From the NCBI GenBank assembly GCA_013359255.1, contig JABWCF010000002.1:186001-250000 (forward strand): DNA of 64,000 nucleotides. The letters are read 5' to 3'. A program made the position numbers and the translations under genes. This DNA comes from Flavobacteriales bacterium (GTDB lineage: Bacteria > Bacteroidota > Bacteroidia > Flavobacteriales_E > Vicingaceae). The notes below the pieces were generated by a model. The model was not told where the DNA came from. It made no database searches and saw only the letters and a list, made by a program, of their open reading frames with translations. This document shows positions 27,036 to 36,660 of the stretch, in pieces (the stretch's first letter is position 1; the number at the start of each line of letters is the position of its first letter).

Positions 27036-27824
27036 ATGAAATCGAACCATGAAATTGATTACCGCATTATAGGCGAAGAAATGCAATGTGTAGAAATAGA
27101 ACTTGACCCACAAGAAACCGTAATAGCCGAACCCGGCAGCTTTATGATGATGAATGATCAAATAAAAATGGAAACTCTTTTTGGTGACGGAAGCCAGTCC
27201 AATACCGGATTTATGGGAAAAATTTTATCTGCAGGAAAACGACTGTTAACAGGCGAAAATCTTTTTATGACTTCTTATACCAACATAGGAAATGGAAAGA
27301 AACAAGCTTGTTTTGCATCGCCCTATCCCGGCAAAATTATTCCCATGGATTTACATCTCTTGGGCGGAAAAGTAATTTGCCAGAAAGATGCATTTCTATG
27401 TGCAGCTAAAGGGGTTTCTGTTGGTATTGAATTGCAACGCAAATTAGGTACAGGCTTGTTTGGAGGTGAAGGTTTTATAATGCAAAAATTAGAAGGAGAC
27501 GGAATGGCTTTTGTGCATGCAGGAGGTACCATCATCGAAAAAATACTTCAGCCCGGAGAAGTGATTAAAATAGACACCGGTTGTATTGTAGCTTTTACCA
27601 ATACGATTCATTACGATATTCAATTTGTAGGCGGAATAAAAAACACACTCTTTGGAGGCGAAGGAGTTTTCTTTGCCACGTTAACAGGGCCGGGAAATGT
27701 GTGGATACAAAGCCTCCCCATTAGTCGGTTGGCTTCGCGTATTTTACAGTACGGAACCACCACCAGAAAAGAAGAAGGTAGCATTCTAGGAGGTTTGGGT
27801 AATTTATTAGATGGAGATAGATAA
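27036..27824 (+). CDS. AIM24 / TIGR00266 family protein
   Basis: A 262-residue protein of the AIM24 family, a widespread beta-rich fold without known enzymatic activity. The family pattern is clear: VEIELDPQETVIAEPGSFMMM, the Gly-rich FASPYPGKIIPMDL, KGVSVGIELQRKLGTGLFGGEGF, VHAGGTIIEKILQPGEVIKIDTG and FGGEGVFFATLTGPGNVWIQSLP. I start at the ATG at 27036; a start at 26985 would overlap pabA and lacks conservation. It follows pabA after 35 bases, so co-transcription is likely. The role in bacteria is not established. Confidence 0.88.
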   Translation: MKSNHEIDYRIIGEEMQCVEIELDPQETVIAEPGSFMMMNDQIKMETLFGDGSQSNTGFMGKILSAGKRLLTGENLFMTSYTNIGNGKKQACFASPYPGKIIPMDLHLLGGKVICQKDAFLCAAKGVSVGIELQRKLGTGLFGGEGFIMQKLEGDGMAFVHAGGTIIEKILQPGEVIKIDTGCIVAFTNTIHYDIQFVGGIKNTLFGGEGVFFATLTGPGNVWIQSLPISRLASRILQYGTTTRKEEGSILGGLGNLLDGDR

Positions 27825-27932
27825 ATCCATTCCCTCAATTATTTATTGCTTATTCTTAATTTAGCTTGTATTTAGCTTTTTGCATACTAAAATTGTGGCA
27901 AATAAGTTAATATTGCACTACATTCAAAATTC

Positions 27933-30563
27933 TTGCTGTTGAACAAGTATTTACTCAATAACATACAGGTAAAATTAAGTCTGCTGATATTAGTTTCCTT
28001 TTGGTTACATGCCTGTTCTACCAAAAAAAACACCTTTACAAGAAGAGCCTACCACAACACCACAGCACATTATAATGGCTATTTTAATGCCCGCGAAATA
28101 ATGCGGGCTGCCGAACAAAATATATATACGAACCACAAAGAAGATTATTCCGAAATAATTCCCTTGTTTTTGTATGGAGATGAGGCCATGTCGAAATCGC
28201 TTTACCCCGATATGGATAATGTGATTAAAAAATGTTCGAAAGTCATTAGCAGACACTCTATGTTTATAAAAGGGGTTGAAATTAATCGTTGGATGGATGA
28301 TGCATACATGCTGGTAGGTAAGGCATACTTCTATAAAAAAGAGTACCCCGAAGCAATGGAAACCTTCGAGTTTATTGCACGAAATTTTAAAAATACTCCC
28401 GCCCGCATTGAAGCCCTATTATGGGGAGTGCGAACTCGCGAACAAACCAACGAAACAAGCAAACTACTTTTATTGCTCGATTTAATTGAAAACGAAAAAA
28501 AATTAGACCCCGTATTTAAAGGGCAACTACATGCCCTCTACGCACAACATCATATAAAGAAGAAAGATTACGACAAAGCCATAGAACGTCTCGAAGCCGC
28601 CATACCACTTTCTAAAAATAAAAAACAACGTATCCGCTACACCTTTGTGTTAGCACAACTTTACCAACAAACAGGAAATTTTAAAAATGCAACAGTTCAA
28701 TACTCCAACGTAATTCGGCTTAAACCTAAATACGAAATGGAGTTTCAGGCTCGCATAAACCGTGCTCGAGCCTTTGATTTGGAAGGAGGGAACATTGCCG
28801 AAGTAAAGAAAGAACTTCAGAAAATGCTACAGGATAAAAAAAATAAAGAATATAGAGATCAGATTTACTTTGCACTTGGCGAGTTGGCTTTTCGCGAAAA
28901 AGAGGAAGCCTTGGGGATAGAATACTTTAACAAGGCTGCGGCAAGTAGCCTAGGAAACAAAAAACTGCTTACTCAAATCTATTTCAAATTAGCCAACTAT
29001 TATTTTGAAAAACCAAAGTATATACCCGCACAAGCCTACTACGATAGCACTTTACAAAATATGGACAAAGAAGATGAAAGATATTTTGAAATAAGTGAAA
29101 AAAATAAAAACCTCTCTACCCTTGTTGAACAAATTAAAATCATAGAAAAAGAAGATAGCTTACAGAAAGTAGCCCAATTAAGCGATAAAGAGAGAGATAA
29201 AATTATAAAAGAACTTATACAAAAGGCAAAAGATGAAGAAGCTAGAAAACAAAAAGAACAAAACAGCAACGATATTGTGAACGATTACAATCAAAACAAG
29301 CAACAAGAAAATAATGCCGGAGGAGGTTCTGTAAAATGGTATTTTTACAACCCCACAACCCGAGGGTTTGGTTTCAGCGATTTTAAAAAACGATGGGGAA
29401 ACAGGCCATTAGAAGATAATTGGAGGCGATCTAATAAAGGCTCGGCTGGCGTTTTTGATGAAAACGGAAATCTTATTGTAAAACAAGATTCAGTTAAAAA
29501 AGAGAGCGATGAAAACATACTTTTTTCTGAAGAGTATTATTTAAAAAACCTCCCATTCAATGATTCTTCTTTGCTTGCATCGCATGGTCGTATTTGCGAA
29601 GCACTATACACACTAGGCGGTATATATAAAGAAAGTTTTAACGATGTGCCTCGTGCCATAGAAACATTCGAGCGCTTGGCAGAAACCTACGATACCAGCC
29701 AGCATATTTCATCAACCTACTACCAACTTTTCAGATTACATCAGGCAAATAAAAATAACCAACGTGCCGAGTACTTTAAAAATCTGATTCTCGAAAAATT
29801 TCCATATTCCGATTATGCTCGTTTGGTAAACGACCCCAATTACCTTAAAAATACCAGAGAAAACCAAAAAAGAGTGGAAAACTACTACGATATTGTGTAC
29901 GACCTTTTTAACAAAGAAGATTACAAAATGGTAATTGTACGCTGCGAAAAATCGAAAGAAATTTTTGGGTCGCATCATATCGAAAACAAATTTGATTTTT
30001 TAAAAACCTTGTCTATAGGATATACCACCCCCGTTGATACGTTTAAGAAAGCACTCGAAATTTTTATTGCCAACTATCCAGCCGCTGAAGAAAAACCCTT
30101 GGCTCAAAAAATATTAGACAACATCAATAAAAAAATAGCAGAAAACAAACCAAATGATGCCAACCCCGATAATAAAATAGATGAAAATATTCCAAACTAT
30201 GTTTTTGATCCCAGCAAAGAACATTACTTCGTTTTACTGGTACCTTCCGACAAAGATTTAAACAAAGCCAAAATAGAATTATCTAATTTTAATTCGGCCT
30301 ATTTTGGACTAAAAAAACTTCTGCTGAACAGTATGCTTCTTAACGATTTTTATCAAATCGTTACAGTAAAAATATTTAAAAATATGGCCGATGCCCAAGA
30401 TTACTATAAAGCCGTAAGCCTGAACGAAAAAGAACTAAAAGAAATAAAATTGAATGCTTACGAGTATTTTATTTTTTCAGCAGAAAATTTTTCGCTTTTT
30501 TATCAAAATAAAAACACCGATTACTACCGCCAATTTTTTATGATAAACTATTCCAGCAAGTAG
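27933..30563 (+). CDS. sprE: SprE/PorW-type T9SS lipoprotein with TPR repeats
   Basis: An 876-residue lipoprotein of the type IX secretion and gliding apparatus. The signal peptide ends at the lipobox WLHAC (Cys about 28), followed by the family's N-terminal block RRAYHNTTAHYNGYFNAREIM. Several TPR units follow (about residues 100-380, e.g. AYFYKKEYPEAMETFEFIAR, KKDYDKAIERLEAAIPL), then a charged coiled segment (about 400-460) and further helical repeats (FERLAETYDTSQHISSTYY). No ATG precedes the signal peptide in frame, so translation must start at TTG 27933 (or TTG 27939). A TAATATTG box just upstream resembles the -7 consensus. Confidence 0.9.
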   Translation: MLLNKYLLNNIQVKLSLLILVSFWLHACSTKKNTFTRRAYHNTTAHYNGYFNAREIMRAAEQNIYTNHKEDYSEIIPLFLYGDEAMSKSLYPDMDNVIKKCSKVISRHSMFIKGVEINRWMDDAYMLVGKAYFYKKEYPEAMETFEFIARNFKNTPARIEALLWGVRTREQTNETSKLLLLLDLIENEKKLDPVFKGQLHALYAQHHIKKKDYDKAIERLEAAIPLSKNKKQRIRYTFVLAQLYQQTGNFKNATVQYSNVIRLKPKYEMEFQARINRARAFDLEGGNIAEVKKELQKMLQDKKNKEYRDQIYFALGELAFREKEEALGIEYFNKAAASSLGNKKLLTQIYFKLANYYFEKPKYIPAQAYYDSTLQNMDKEDERYFEISEKNKNLSTLVEQIKIIEKEDSLQKVAQLSDKERDKIIKELIQKAKDEEARKQKEQNSNDIVNDYNQNKQQENNAGGGSVKWYFYNPTTRGFGFSDFKKRWGNRPLEDNWRRSNKGSAGVFDENGNLIVKQDSVKKESDENILFSEEYYLKNLPFNDSSLLASHGRICEALYTLGGIYKESFNDVPRAIETFERLAETYDTSQHISSTYYQLFRLHQANKNNQRAEYFKNLILEKFPYSDYARLVNDPNYLKNTRENQKRVENYYDIVYDLFNKEDYKMVIVRCEKSKEIFGSHHIENKFDFLKTLSIGYTTPVDTFKKALEIFIANYPAAEEKPLAQKILDNINKKIAENKPNDANPDNKIDENIPNYVFDPSKEHYFVLLVPSDKDLNKAKIELSNFNSAYFGLKKLLLNSMLLNDFYQIVTVKIFKNMADAQDYYKAVSLNEKELKEIKLNAYEYFIFSAENFSLFYQNKNTDYYRQFFMINYSSK

Positions 30564-30606
30564 ATTTTTTTGTTTCTTATCCTAAACAACTAAATAAAAA
30601 ATGGCG

Positions 30607-30614
30607 TAGGTTTG
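30607..30614 (+). promoter_or_regulatory. -7 promoter box upstream of aminopeptidase P
   Basis: TAGGTTTG matches TAnnTTTG exactly and ends 12 bases before the ATG at 30627. No correctly spaced -33 TTTG was found, so the call is tentative. Confidence 0.45.
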
Positions 30615-30626
30615 TAAAAAAAACTC

Positions 30627-31919
30627 ATGCGTTATTTGCCAATATCTGCCGATTTATTTACAGAAAACAGAAAAAATTTTATTCAAAAACTGCTTCCTGC
30701 TTCGTTGACTGTTTTTAACAGCAATGATATAATGCCTACGAATGCCGATGGAACCATGCCTTTTAGGCAAAATAACGATTTGTTTTGGCTGTCGGGTATC
30801 GATCAAGAAGAAACCATTTTATTGCTCTTTCCCGATTGTAAAAACGAACAGCATCGTGAAGTATTGTTTGTACGCGAAACCAACGAAACAATAGCTATTT
30901 GGGAAGGTGAAAAATTAACCAAACAAAAAGCCACCGAAGTTTCCGGAATAAAAACTGTTTATTGGCTTTCGCAATTTCATCAAGTATTTTCGGCATTAAT
31001 GTTTGAATGTAAAAATGTGTATTTGAATACTAACGAACATACGCGGGCTATGGTAGAAGTTGAAACACGCGATGCTCGCTTTATTAAATGGTGCAAGGAA
31101 AAATTCCCTACACACATATACCAACGTAGTGCACCCATTATGCACGAATTAAGAGCCATTAAATCACATACAGAAATTGAACTGATTAAAGCCGCTTGCC
31201 AGATTACTGAAAAAGGGTTTCGCAGAGTATTAAAATTTATTAAACCAGGAGTAACTGAATACGAAATTGAAGCAGAATTAATTCACGAATTTATCCGTAA
31301 CCGTTCACGCGGTTTTGCTTACACCCCTATTATTGCTTCTGGTTTCAACGCCTGTGTGTTGCATTATATAGAAAATAACAGAACCTGCAAAGACGGAGAG
31401 GTAATTTTACTCGATGTGGCTGCAGAATACGCAAACTATGCATCCGATTTAACTCGGTGTTTACCTATAAACGGCACATTTACCAAGCGACAAAAAGAAG
31501 TGTATAATGCGGTACTCCGTGTAATGAAGCAAGCCACACAAATGCTTGTGCCCGGAACTTTTATAGATGAATATCATAAAGAAGTTGGAAAAATAATGGA
31601 AAGCGAATTAATAGGTTTAGGCTTGTTAGATAAACATGAGGTAGCAAAACAAAATCCAGATGCGCCACTATATAAAAAATATTTTATGCACGGTACTTCG
31701 CATTTTATGGGGCTCGATGTACATGATGTAGGTTTCCGAAACGAACCCATTAAAGCGGGGATGGTGTTTACCTGCGAACCCGGAATTTACATAAGGGAAG
31801 AAAACCTGGGCATACGTTTAGAGAACGATATTTTGGTTACCGACTCAAAACCCATAGATCTCATGTGTAGCATACCCATTGAAGCTGATGAAATAGAAAC
31901 CTTAATGCATGAAAACTAA
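30627..31919 (+). CDS. pepP: Xaa-Pro aminopeptidase (aminopeptidase P, M24B)
   Basis: Removes N-terminal residues before proline with a dinuclear metal site. The 430-residue protein has the N-terminal creatinase-like domain (FRQNNDLFWLSGIDQEETILLLFP) and the C-terminal pita-bread domain with the ligands in LLDVAAEYANYASDLTR (two Asp), HGTSHFMGLDVHD (His), EPGIYI (Glu) and RLENDILVT (Glu). No signal peptide, so it is cytoplasmic. It overlaps the next gene by 11 bases, indicating one transcript. Confidence 0.94.
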   Translation: MRYLPISADLFTENRKNFIQKLLPASLTVFNSNDIMPTNADGTMPFRQNNDLFWLSGIDQEETILLLFPDCKNEQHREVLFVRETNETIAIWEGEKLTKQKATEVSGIKTVYWLSQFHQVFSALMFECKNVYLNTNEHTRAMVEVETRDARFIKWCKEKFPTHIYQRSAPIMHELRAIKSHTEIELIKAACQITEKGFRRVLKFIKPGVTEYEIEAELIHEFIRNRSRGFAYTPIIASGFNACVLHYIENNRTCKDGEVILLDVAAEYANYASDLTRCLPINGTFTKRQKEVYNAVLRVMKQATQMLVPGTFIDEYHKEVGKIMESELIGLGLLDKHEVAKQNPDAPLYKKYFMHGTSHFMGLDVHDVGFRNEPIKAGMVFTCEPGIYIREENLGIRLENDILVTDSKPIDLMCSIPIEADEIETLMHEN

Positions 31920-32724
31920 CTTGCCGGAAAGTTTTATACCCGATAAAGCCTTTTTGTTTAAAGGAGTTCCGGTATATTTTACCGATAGAGGGAGTGGACC
32001 GGCAGTCGTATTTTTACATGGATTTTTAGAAAACAAAGAAATTTGGAATGATTTTGCCGAGGCTCTTGCTTCAACCAACAGAGTTCTTTGTATCGATTTA
32101 CCAGGACATGGCAAAACAGGTTGTTTAAGCTATGTACATTCTATGGAATTAATGGCCGAAGCAGTTTATTTAATAGTAAAAAAACTACGTATTAAGCGAT
32201 GCAAATTGGTAGGACATTCCATGGGGGGCTACGTGGCTCTTGCCTTTGCCGAAGCAAATCCAGAAATAGTTACAGGTCTTTGTTTGTTTCATTCTACTGC
32301 GCGTGCCGATACCGAACCTAAAAAAACAGATCGTAACCGAGCTATTCAGGTGGTTAAAAAAAGTCCATCGCTTTTTATAAAAGAAGTGATTCCCAATTTG
32401 TTTTATACCACCAAGCAAAAACCCTTGAAACGACTTATTGCCAAAACCATTGCCATTGCATTAAAAACTCCAAAACAGGGTATTATAGCAGCATTAGAAG
32501 GCATGAAAATACGTTTGGAACGAGAACTGATTATACGTTTTGCCCCTTACCCCGTATTATTTATAATTGGCAAACATGATAAAATTATTCCCTACGAGGG
32601 TTTGTTTGAACAAGCAGCATTGCCGGAAAATAGCAAAACAGTTGTGGCAAATTGCGGACACATGGGCTTTTACGAAGCTCCTGAAAAAACTCTTGCGGCA
32701 GTAAAAGAGTTTGTAAAAGAATAA
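31909..32724 (+). CDS. Alpha/beta hydrolase
   Basis: A 271-residue serine hydrolase fold: oxyanion segment FLHGFLENKEIW, nucleophile elbow LVGHSMGGYVAL (Ser), acid in IIGKHDKIIPYE and the His in NCGHMGFYEAPEKT. The overall pattern matches the large family that includes esterases, haloperoxidases and MenH-like enzymes; the substrate cannot be told. Its start overlaps the end of pepP by 11 bases. It lacks a signal peptide. It ends 17 bases before the stop of the convergent HEAT-like gene. Confidence 0.88.
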   Translation: MKTNLPESFIPDKAFLFKGVPVYFTDRGSGPAVVFLHGFLENKEIWNDFAEALASTNRVLCIDLPGHGKTGCLSYVHSMELMAEAVYLIVKKLRIKRCKLVGHSMGGYVALAFAEANPEIVTGLCLFHSTARADTEPKKTDRNRAIQVVKKSPSLFIKEVIPNLFYTTKQKPLKRLIAKTIAIALKTPKQGIIAALEGMKIRLERELIIRFAPYPVLFIIGKHDKIIPYEGLFEQAALPENSKTVVANCGHMGFYEAPEKTLAAVKEFVKE

Positions 32725-32740
32725 TACAATCGGCACTTGT

Positions 32741-33295
32741 TTATTTTTTAATTTTCAAAAGCATTTTCTTTACCGATTTATATATTCCTGCAGTTAATGT
32801 TTCGGTGTATTGGTTTTGTGTGAGCAAAACTACTTCGGCAGATAATTCGGGATACTTTTGTGCGGTTTTAATTAGAAATTTTAATGCGTAAAACCGAACC
32901 GATGGTTGGTGATTTACTTCGACCCAAATAGTAGTACAATGGTTATACAACAGTCCTTCTAGCTTTTCAGGAATATTCATTTTTTCTAGAATCTTTAATA
33001 CCTCTCTTTTTTGATTGTCTTTAATTTTTGGCAAAACACGAATAAAACTTTTAACATGCTTTTGTATTCGCGGGTCATTTTTTTTCACACAATCCCACAA
33101 AAGCCAAGCGGCTCGCCACGAATAAGGAGGTTTGTGTATAAGAGATAATTTTACGGCTTCCTTAAAACTGTTGGTATGATTATTTACGTACAAAAGCATT
33201 TCTTTTTTATGAGAATGTGTCAGCATTTTTTCAAAAGAGGTTTCCTTTCGTTTTAAAGGAGAGTTTTTATTTTTTTTACTTACTACATTTCTCAT
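32741..33295 (-). CDS. Helical-repeat protein of unknown function
   Basis: A 184-residue, Lys-rich cytoplasmic protein made of paired helices: SFKEAVKLSLIHKPPYSWRAAWLLWDCVKK, HVKSFIRVLPKIKDNQKREVLKILEKM and SVRFYALKFLIKTAQKYPEL. The spacing of about 35-40 residues and the SWRAAWLL motif suggest HEAT-like repeats similar to those of DNA alkylation repair-like proteins, but no catalytic residues are evident. It is the last gene of the minus-strand operon running down from the isomerase and lipB genes. Function unknown. Confidence 0.7.
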   Translation of the reverse strand: MRNVVSKKNKNSPLKRKETSFEKMLTHSHKKEMLLYVNNHTNSFKEAVKLSLIHKPPYSWRAAWLLWDCVKKNDPRIQKHVKSFIRVLPKIKDNQKREVLKILEKMNIPEKLEGLLYNHCTTIWVEVNHQPSVRFYALKFLIKTAQKYPELSAEVVLLTQNQYTETLTAGIYKSVKKMLLKIKK

Positions 33296-33303
33296 TAAAA
33301 AAA

Positions 33304-33708
33304 TTAAATAATCAGCACTCCTCTTTTCTTAATCAACGGAATATCCGTAAAAAAACTTTGACAAATGGATTCGGCTAAGAAAACGTATTTTTTATCATAC
33401 AAAGTATTGTTGTAAAAAAAGCTTACCCAGTATTCGTTATTCAATGCAAAAACTTCTTCAATGATAGGTTCAATTTTTGAATAGCTTTTAGCAGGAAGAG
33501 TTTTTATAAAATGTCTTAATACAGAGGTGTTTCTTTGTTCGTTGTTTATAAATCCATATCCTTTCGAAGAAACAATAATCCCTTCAATGGCTGTTTCGCG
33601 TAAGTTTAATAAATAAACATTCCAAGTTTTTTCATTTTCTTCGTTCTGTTCAGGCACAATGGCTACAGCAATATTTTCTACTATGGGAGGGGTAATTTCC
33701 TTTTTCAT
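33304..33708 (-). CDS. Small conserved-type cytoplasmic protein of unknown function
   Basis: A 134-residue protein without signal peptide or membrane segment. It reads as an alpha/beta domain: a strand pair (ENIAVAIVPEQN, KTWNVYLLNLRETAIEGIIVSSKGYG), a helix (TSVLRHFIKTLPAKSYSKIEPI), then FALNNEYWVSFFYNNTLYDKKYVF. I do not recognise a family with certainty. It overlaps the serine hydrolase gene by 4 bases (ATGA) and precedes the helical-repeat gene by 8 bases, so it belongs to the same operon. That coupling suggests linked expression but does not reveal a role. Confidence 0.68.
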   Translation of the reverse strand: MKKEITPPIVENIAVAIVPEQNEENEKTWNVYLLNLRETAIEGIIVSSKGYGFINNEQRNTSVLRHFIKTLPAKSYSKIEPIIEEVFALNNEYWVSFFYNNTLYDKKYVFLAESICQSFFTDIPLIKKRGVLII

Positions 33709-34862
33709 TTAGCAATAGAAAAAGCCGTATTTAGGTATTTATAAATTTCAGAAGGATGTCCATTTATATACTCATCGCTGCGTTTTTTACCCAAGCGTAC
33801 AACGATTAAATTTTCATTAGGAATAACGAAAATATATTGTCCCTTAATTCCTCGAGCAAAATAAATAGGTCTGTTTTGATAGGTAGTCATCCAAAGTTGA
33901 TATCCGTAAAAATCTACTGTTTGCCCCGATGCATCGGGAGTGTTTACTGGTTGAAAAGCTTGAAGCATAAAATTTTTAGGAATAATTTCTTTTCCATCCC
34001 ACCAGCCAGTATGGAGTATTAATTTGCCGATACGGGCAAAATCGCGGGCATTACTGTAAAAACAGCAATAGGCTTTTATGGTTCCTTGATTGTCCTTACT
34101 CCAAAAGGCAGGTTGTTCGGCCCCTATGGGTTTCCAAATTTTTTCTTCGAAATAGTTGCTAATAGGCATTCCACTTACTCTTTCAATAATGTAGGAGAGC
34201 AGCAGAGTATTTCCTCCCTGATAGTAAAAGGTGCTTCCTGGTTTTAAAACTGATTGGTAAGTAAAGGTTAGATCTTTAATATTTTTACCGTAATAAACTT
34301 TTGCCATAAAGCCAAGGGGATGGTCGTAGCTTTCATCAAAATTAATTCCGGCTGTCATATTTAGTAAGTGGTGCAAGGTAATCTCATTGGCAAAAGAGCC
34401 TTTTAACTCGGGTAAATAACGAATAGCTTTATCGTTTACGCTTTTTATTTTACCTTCTTTAATGGCTACACCAACAGCTAAAGCAGTAAATGTTTTGGCT
34501 ACAGAAAATGAATTGGTGTGCGAATGTTCATTGTATTTTTCCCAATATTTTTCGAAAACAATGGAATCATTTTTAATGACTAAGAAAGCAGCTGTTTGGT
34601 TTTCAGAGAATATGTTTTCTTGTTCTTCTGTAAGTTGGTATGTGTTATATGTTTTAGAAACATTCCATGGTGTTGGGGTGTTGGTTTTAATGGTATCGAA
34701 ATCGAATTTTTGATACTCGTCTATACTTGGCCCGGTTTGTCCTGCTAAGTATGTGCTGACAATAGCTTTGTATAGGTGTGTGTTGCCACTTAGGTACAAT
34801 GTGATGTGTAAGAGGGCTGCAATGATGAGCAGTGCAAGAAATATTTTTTTTAATGTTTTCAC
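33705..34862 (-). CDS. Membrane-anchored serine hydrolase (beta-lactamase / class C fold)
   Basis: A 385-residue protein with an N-terminal membrane anchor or uncleaved signal (IFLALLIIAALLHITLYL) and a beta-lactamase-like domain. The SxxK motif is SFSVAK (Ser about 120, Lys about 123). The second motif lies in FYYQGGNTLLLSYIIERVSG and the domain continues with ARIGKLILHTGWWDGKEIIP. The class C penicillin-binding-like fold covers esterases, peptidases and PBPs; a peptidoglycan or amide substrate outside the inner membrane is plausible but not shown. It overlaps lipB and the downstream small gene by 4 bases each. Confidence 0.85.
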   Translation of the reverse strand: MKTLKKIFLALLIIAALLHITLYLSGNTHLYKAIVSTYLAGQTGPSIDEYQKFDFDTIKTNTPTPWNVSKTYNTYQLTEEQENIFSENQTAAFLVIKNDSIVFEKYWEKYNEHSHTNSFSVAKTFTALAVGVAIKEGKIKSVNDKAIRYLPELKGSFANEITLHHLLNMTAGINFDESYDHPLGFMAKVYYGKNIKDLTFTYQSVLKPGSTFYYQGGNTLLLSYIIERVSGMPISNYFEEKIWKPIGAEQPAFWSKDNQGTIKAYCCFYSNARDFARIGKLILHTGWWDGKEIIPKNFMLQAFQPVNTPDASGQTVDFYGYQLWMTTYQNRPIYFARGIKGQYIFVIPNENLIVVRLGKKRSDEYINGHPSEIYKYLNTAFSIAK

Positions 34863-35563
34863 AACGCTACTTGTGCTTTAAAAAGAGTACAGAAGTGGGT
34901 TTTAATTTTTTCTTTTACTTCGTTTGTATTTATTTCTTTCCCAAGTTCCTGTTGTAAAGAAGTTACTTTTTTATTGTTTATACCACAGGGTACAATGTGT
35001 CCGAAGTATGATAAATCGGTGTTTATGTTAAGGGCAAATCCGTGCATGGTAACCCAACGGCTACAACGTACTCCCATGGCACAAATTTTTCGAGCTTTAA
35101 GAGGTTGATCTGCATCAATCCACACACCGGTGTACCCTTCATATCTTCCTGCAGTAATATTATACTCGGCCAGGGTTAAAATAATCATTTCTTCGAGATA
35201 GCGAAGATAGCGGTGTATATCGGTAAAAAAATGGTCTAAATCTAAAATGGGATAACCTACTATTTGTCCTGGACCGTGGTAGGTAATATCTCCTCCACGA
35301 TTAATGGCGTAATAAGAGGCCTGATGTTTTTTTAACTCATCTTGATTAATAAGCAGGTTTGAAAAATCTCCCGATTTTCCGAGTGTATAAACGTGAGGGT
35401 GTTCGCAAAACAGAAAATAATTTTTGGTGTCAATTAAAGTTTCCGGATGGTTTCTGTTGTGCATTTTTGTATCAAGAGTTTCCTTAAAAAGTGTTTCTTG
35501 ATAGTCCCAAGCTTTTTTATAATCAATAAAACCTAATTCTTTAAAAATAATTTCGGGTTTCAA
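34859..35563 (-). CDS. lipB: Octanoyl-(acyl-carrier-protein) transferase LipB
   Basis: Transfers octanoate from ACP to lipoyl domains, the first step of de novo lipoylation. The 234-residue protein shows RGGDITYHGPGQIVGYPILDL, the catalytic lysine in RKICAMGVRCSRWVTMHGFALNIN, and the catalytic Cys in HIVPCGINNKKVTS. Likely clients in this window are GcvH and OdhB. It is the second gene of a run with 4-base overlaps on both sides (isomerase before, serine hydrolase after), so expression is coupled. Confidence 0.95.
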   Translation of the reverse strand: MKPEIIFKELGFIDYKKAWDYQETLFKETLDTKMHNRNHPETLIDTKNYFLFCEHPHVYTLGKSGDFSNLLINQDELKKHQASYYAINRGGDITYHGPGQIVGYPILDLDHFFTDIHRYLRYLEEMIILTLAEYNITAGRYEGYTGVWIDADQPLKARKICAMGVRCSRWVTMHGFALNINTDLSYFGHIVPCGINNKKVTSLQQELGKEINTNEVKEKIKTHFCTLFKAQVAL

Positions 35564-36552
35564 AATTTAGATAATTCTCCTTTCAAAAAATCTATTACTT
35601 GTATTTCTTCTGCATCAATATTTCGCTTTTCGGCTAATAAAACCGAAATAAAGTCGAGCAAATGAATAGTGTATAAAATGCGTTCTAGAGCAGAATCCCC
35701 TTTCGTCCACACTTCGGTTACCGAAGATGCTTTTGGTAAAATTATTTCTTTACAAATGTCTATGCGTTTGGCAGTACGAGTATAATCATTTTCATTGCGA
35801 ATAAAAAGTACAGCCAGATTTTTATTTTCTTGCTTCCAGCCTACCAGTTCGTTGTGATTCATTTCGGGAAGTACATGGTGCCAAGCCAACATTTTTGCAT
35901 TTTCGTTTAACTGTTGACGAAAACGAATTAATACGGCTTCGAAAGAAGCTTCAGCATACAAAACCGGAATTTTATTTAACAGAATCTCGCTTAATCTCTC
36001 TGCTTCGTTTTGTATTTTTTCCTTTTCGTTTTGCAAAAAAGAGATTGCTTTTTCAATTTCAGAAAGATGTTTGGAAGAGGTAATACGGTAGTGCGATAAA
36101 ATGGTAAAAAGTTGGGGAAAGGAATACCCGAAAGCTGCTCTCGGAGGGATTCCTCCAGGTATTTGAATAAAAGGCAGTTTTTTTTCTATTGCCATCTCAA
36201 TGAGTTTTCCTCCAGAGGATAAGCAAACTACTTCGGCACCTTTTTCTAACGATTGGTCAATGGCAGCAAGTGTTTCTTCTGTATCCCCCGAATAAGAGGA
36301 GGCAATGACTAGCGAGTTATGGTTTACAAAAGCAGGAATAGTATAGTCCTTACACACATAAAAGGGAACAGTAGCTTCGGTATTTGCTAATTGCGATACA
36401 ATACTTCCACCAATACCTGACCCTCCCATACCACAAATAAGTACATTGGAAAACAATTTATTAGAAACGGGAAAGCTAGATTTTTTTCCTATAAGAACAG
36501 CCTCTTTTAGATGCTGTGGAAATGACTCGGTAAGTTCTCTTATGTTGCTCAC
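35560..36552 (-). CDS. Bifunctional phosphoglucose / phosphomannose isomerase
   Basis: Interconverts glucose-6-P or mannose-6-P and fructose-6-P. The 330-residue protein has two SIS domains: LICGMGGSGIGGSIVSQL and SSYSGDTEETLAAIDQ in the first, and the PMI-type block VLPEMNHNELVGW in the second, the feature that separates this family from classical PGI. No signal peptide. First gene of the operon isomerase-lipB-serine hydrolase-unknown-unknown, divergent from dxs with about 160 bases between them. Confidence 0.9.
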   Translation of the reverse strand: MSNIRELTESFPQHLKEAVLIGKKSSFPVSNKLFSNVLICGMGGSGIGGSIVSQLANTEATVPFYVCKDYTIPAFVNHNSLVIASSYSGDTEETLAAIDQSLEKGAEVVCLSSGGKLIEMAIEKKLPFIQIPGGIPPRAAFGYSFPQLFTILSHYRITSSKHLSEIEKAISFLQNEKEKIQNEAERLSEILLNKIPVLYAEASFEAVLIRFRQQLNENAKMLAWHHVLPEMNHNELVGWKQENKNLAVLFIRNENDYTRTAKRIDICKEIILPKASSVTEVWTKGDSALERILYTIHLLDFISVLLAEKRNIDAEEIQVIDFLKGELSKF

Positions 36553-36660
36553 TCTACATGTTTAAAAAGGTTTGTAAAAGTAAGTATTTTATCAGAAAAT
36601 TCTTTTTACTTTCCAATAAAACAAGCGATTCTCTGTTTTACTAGTATTAACTGTCAACAA

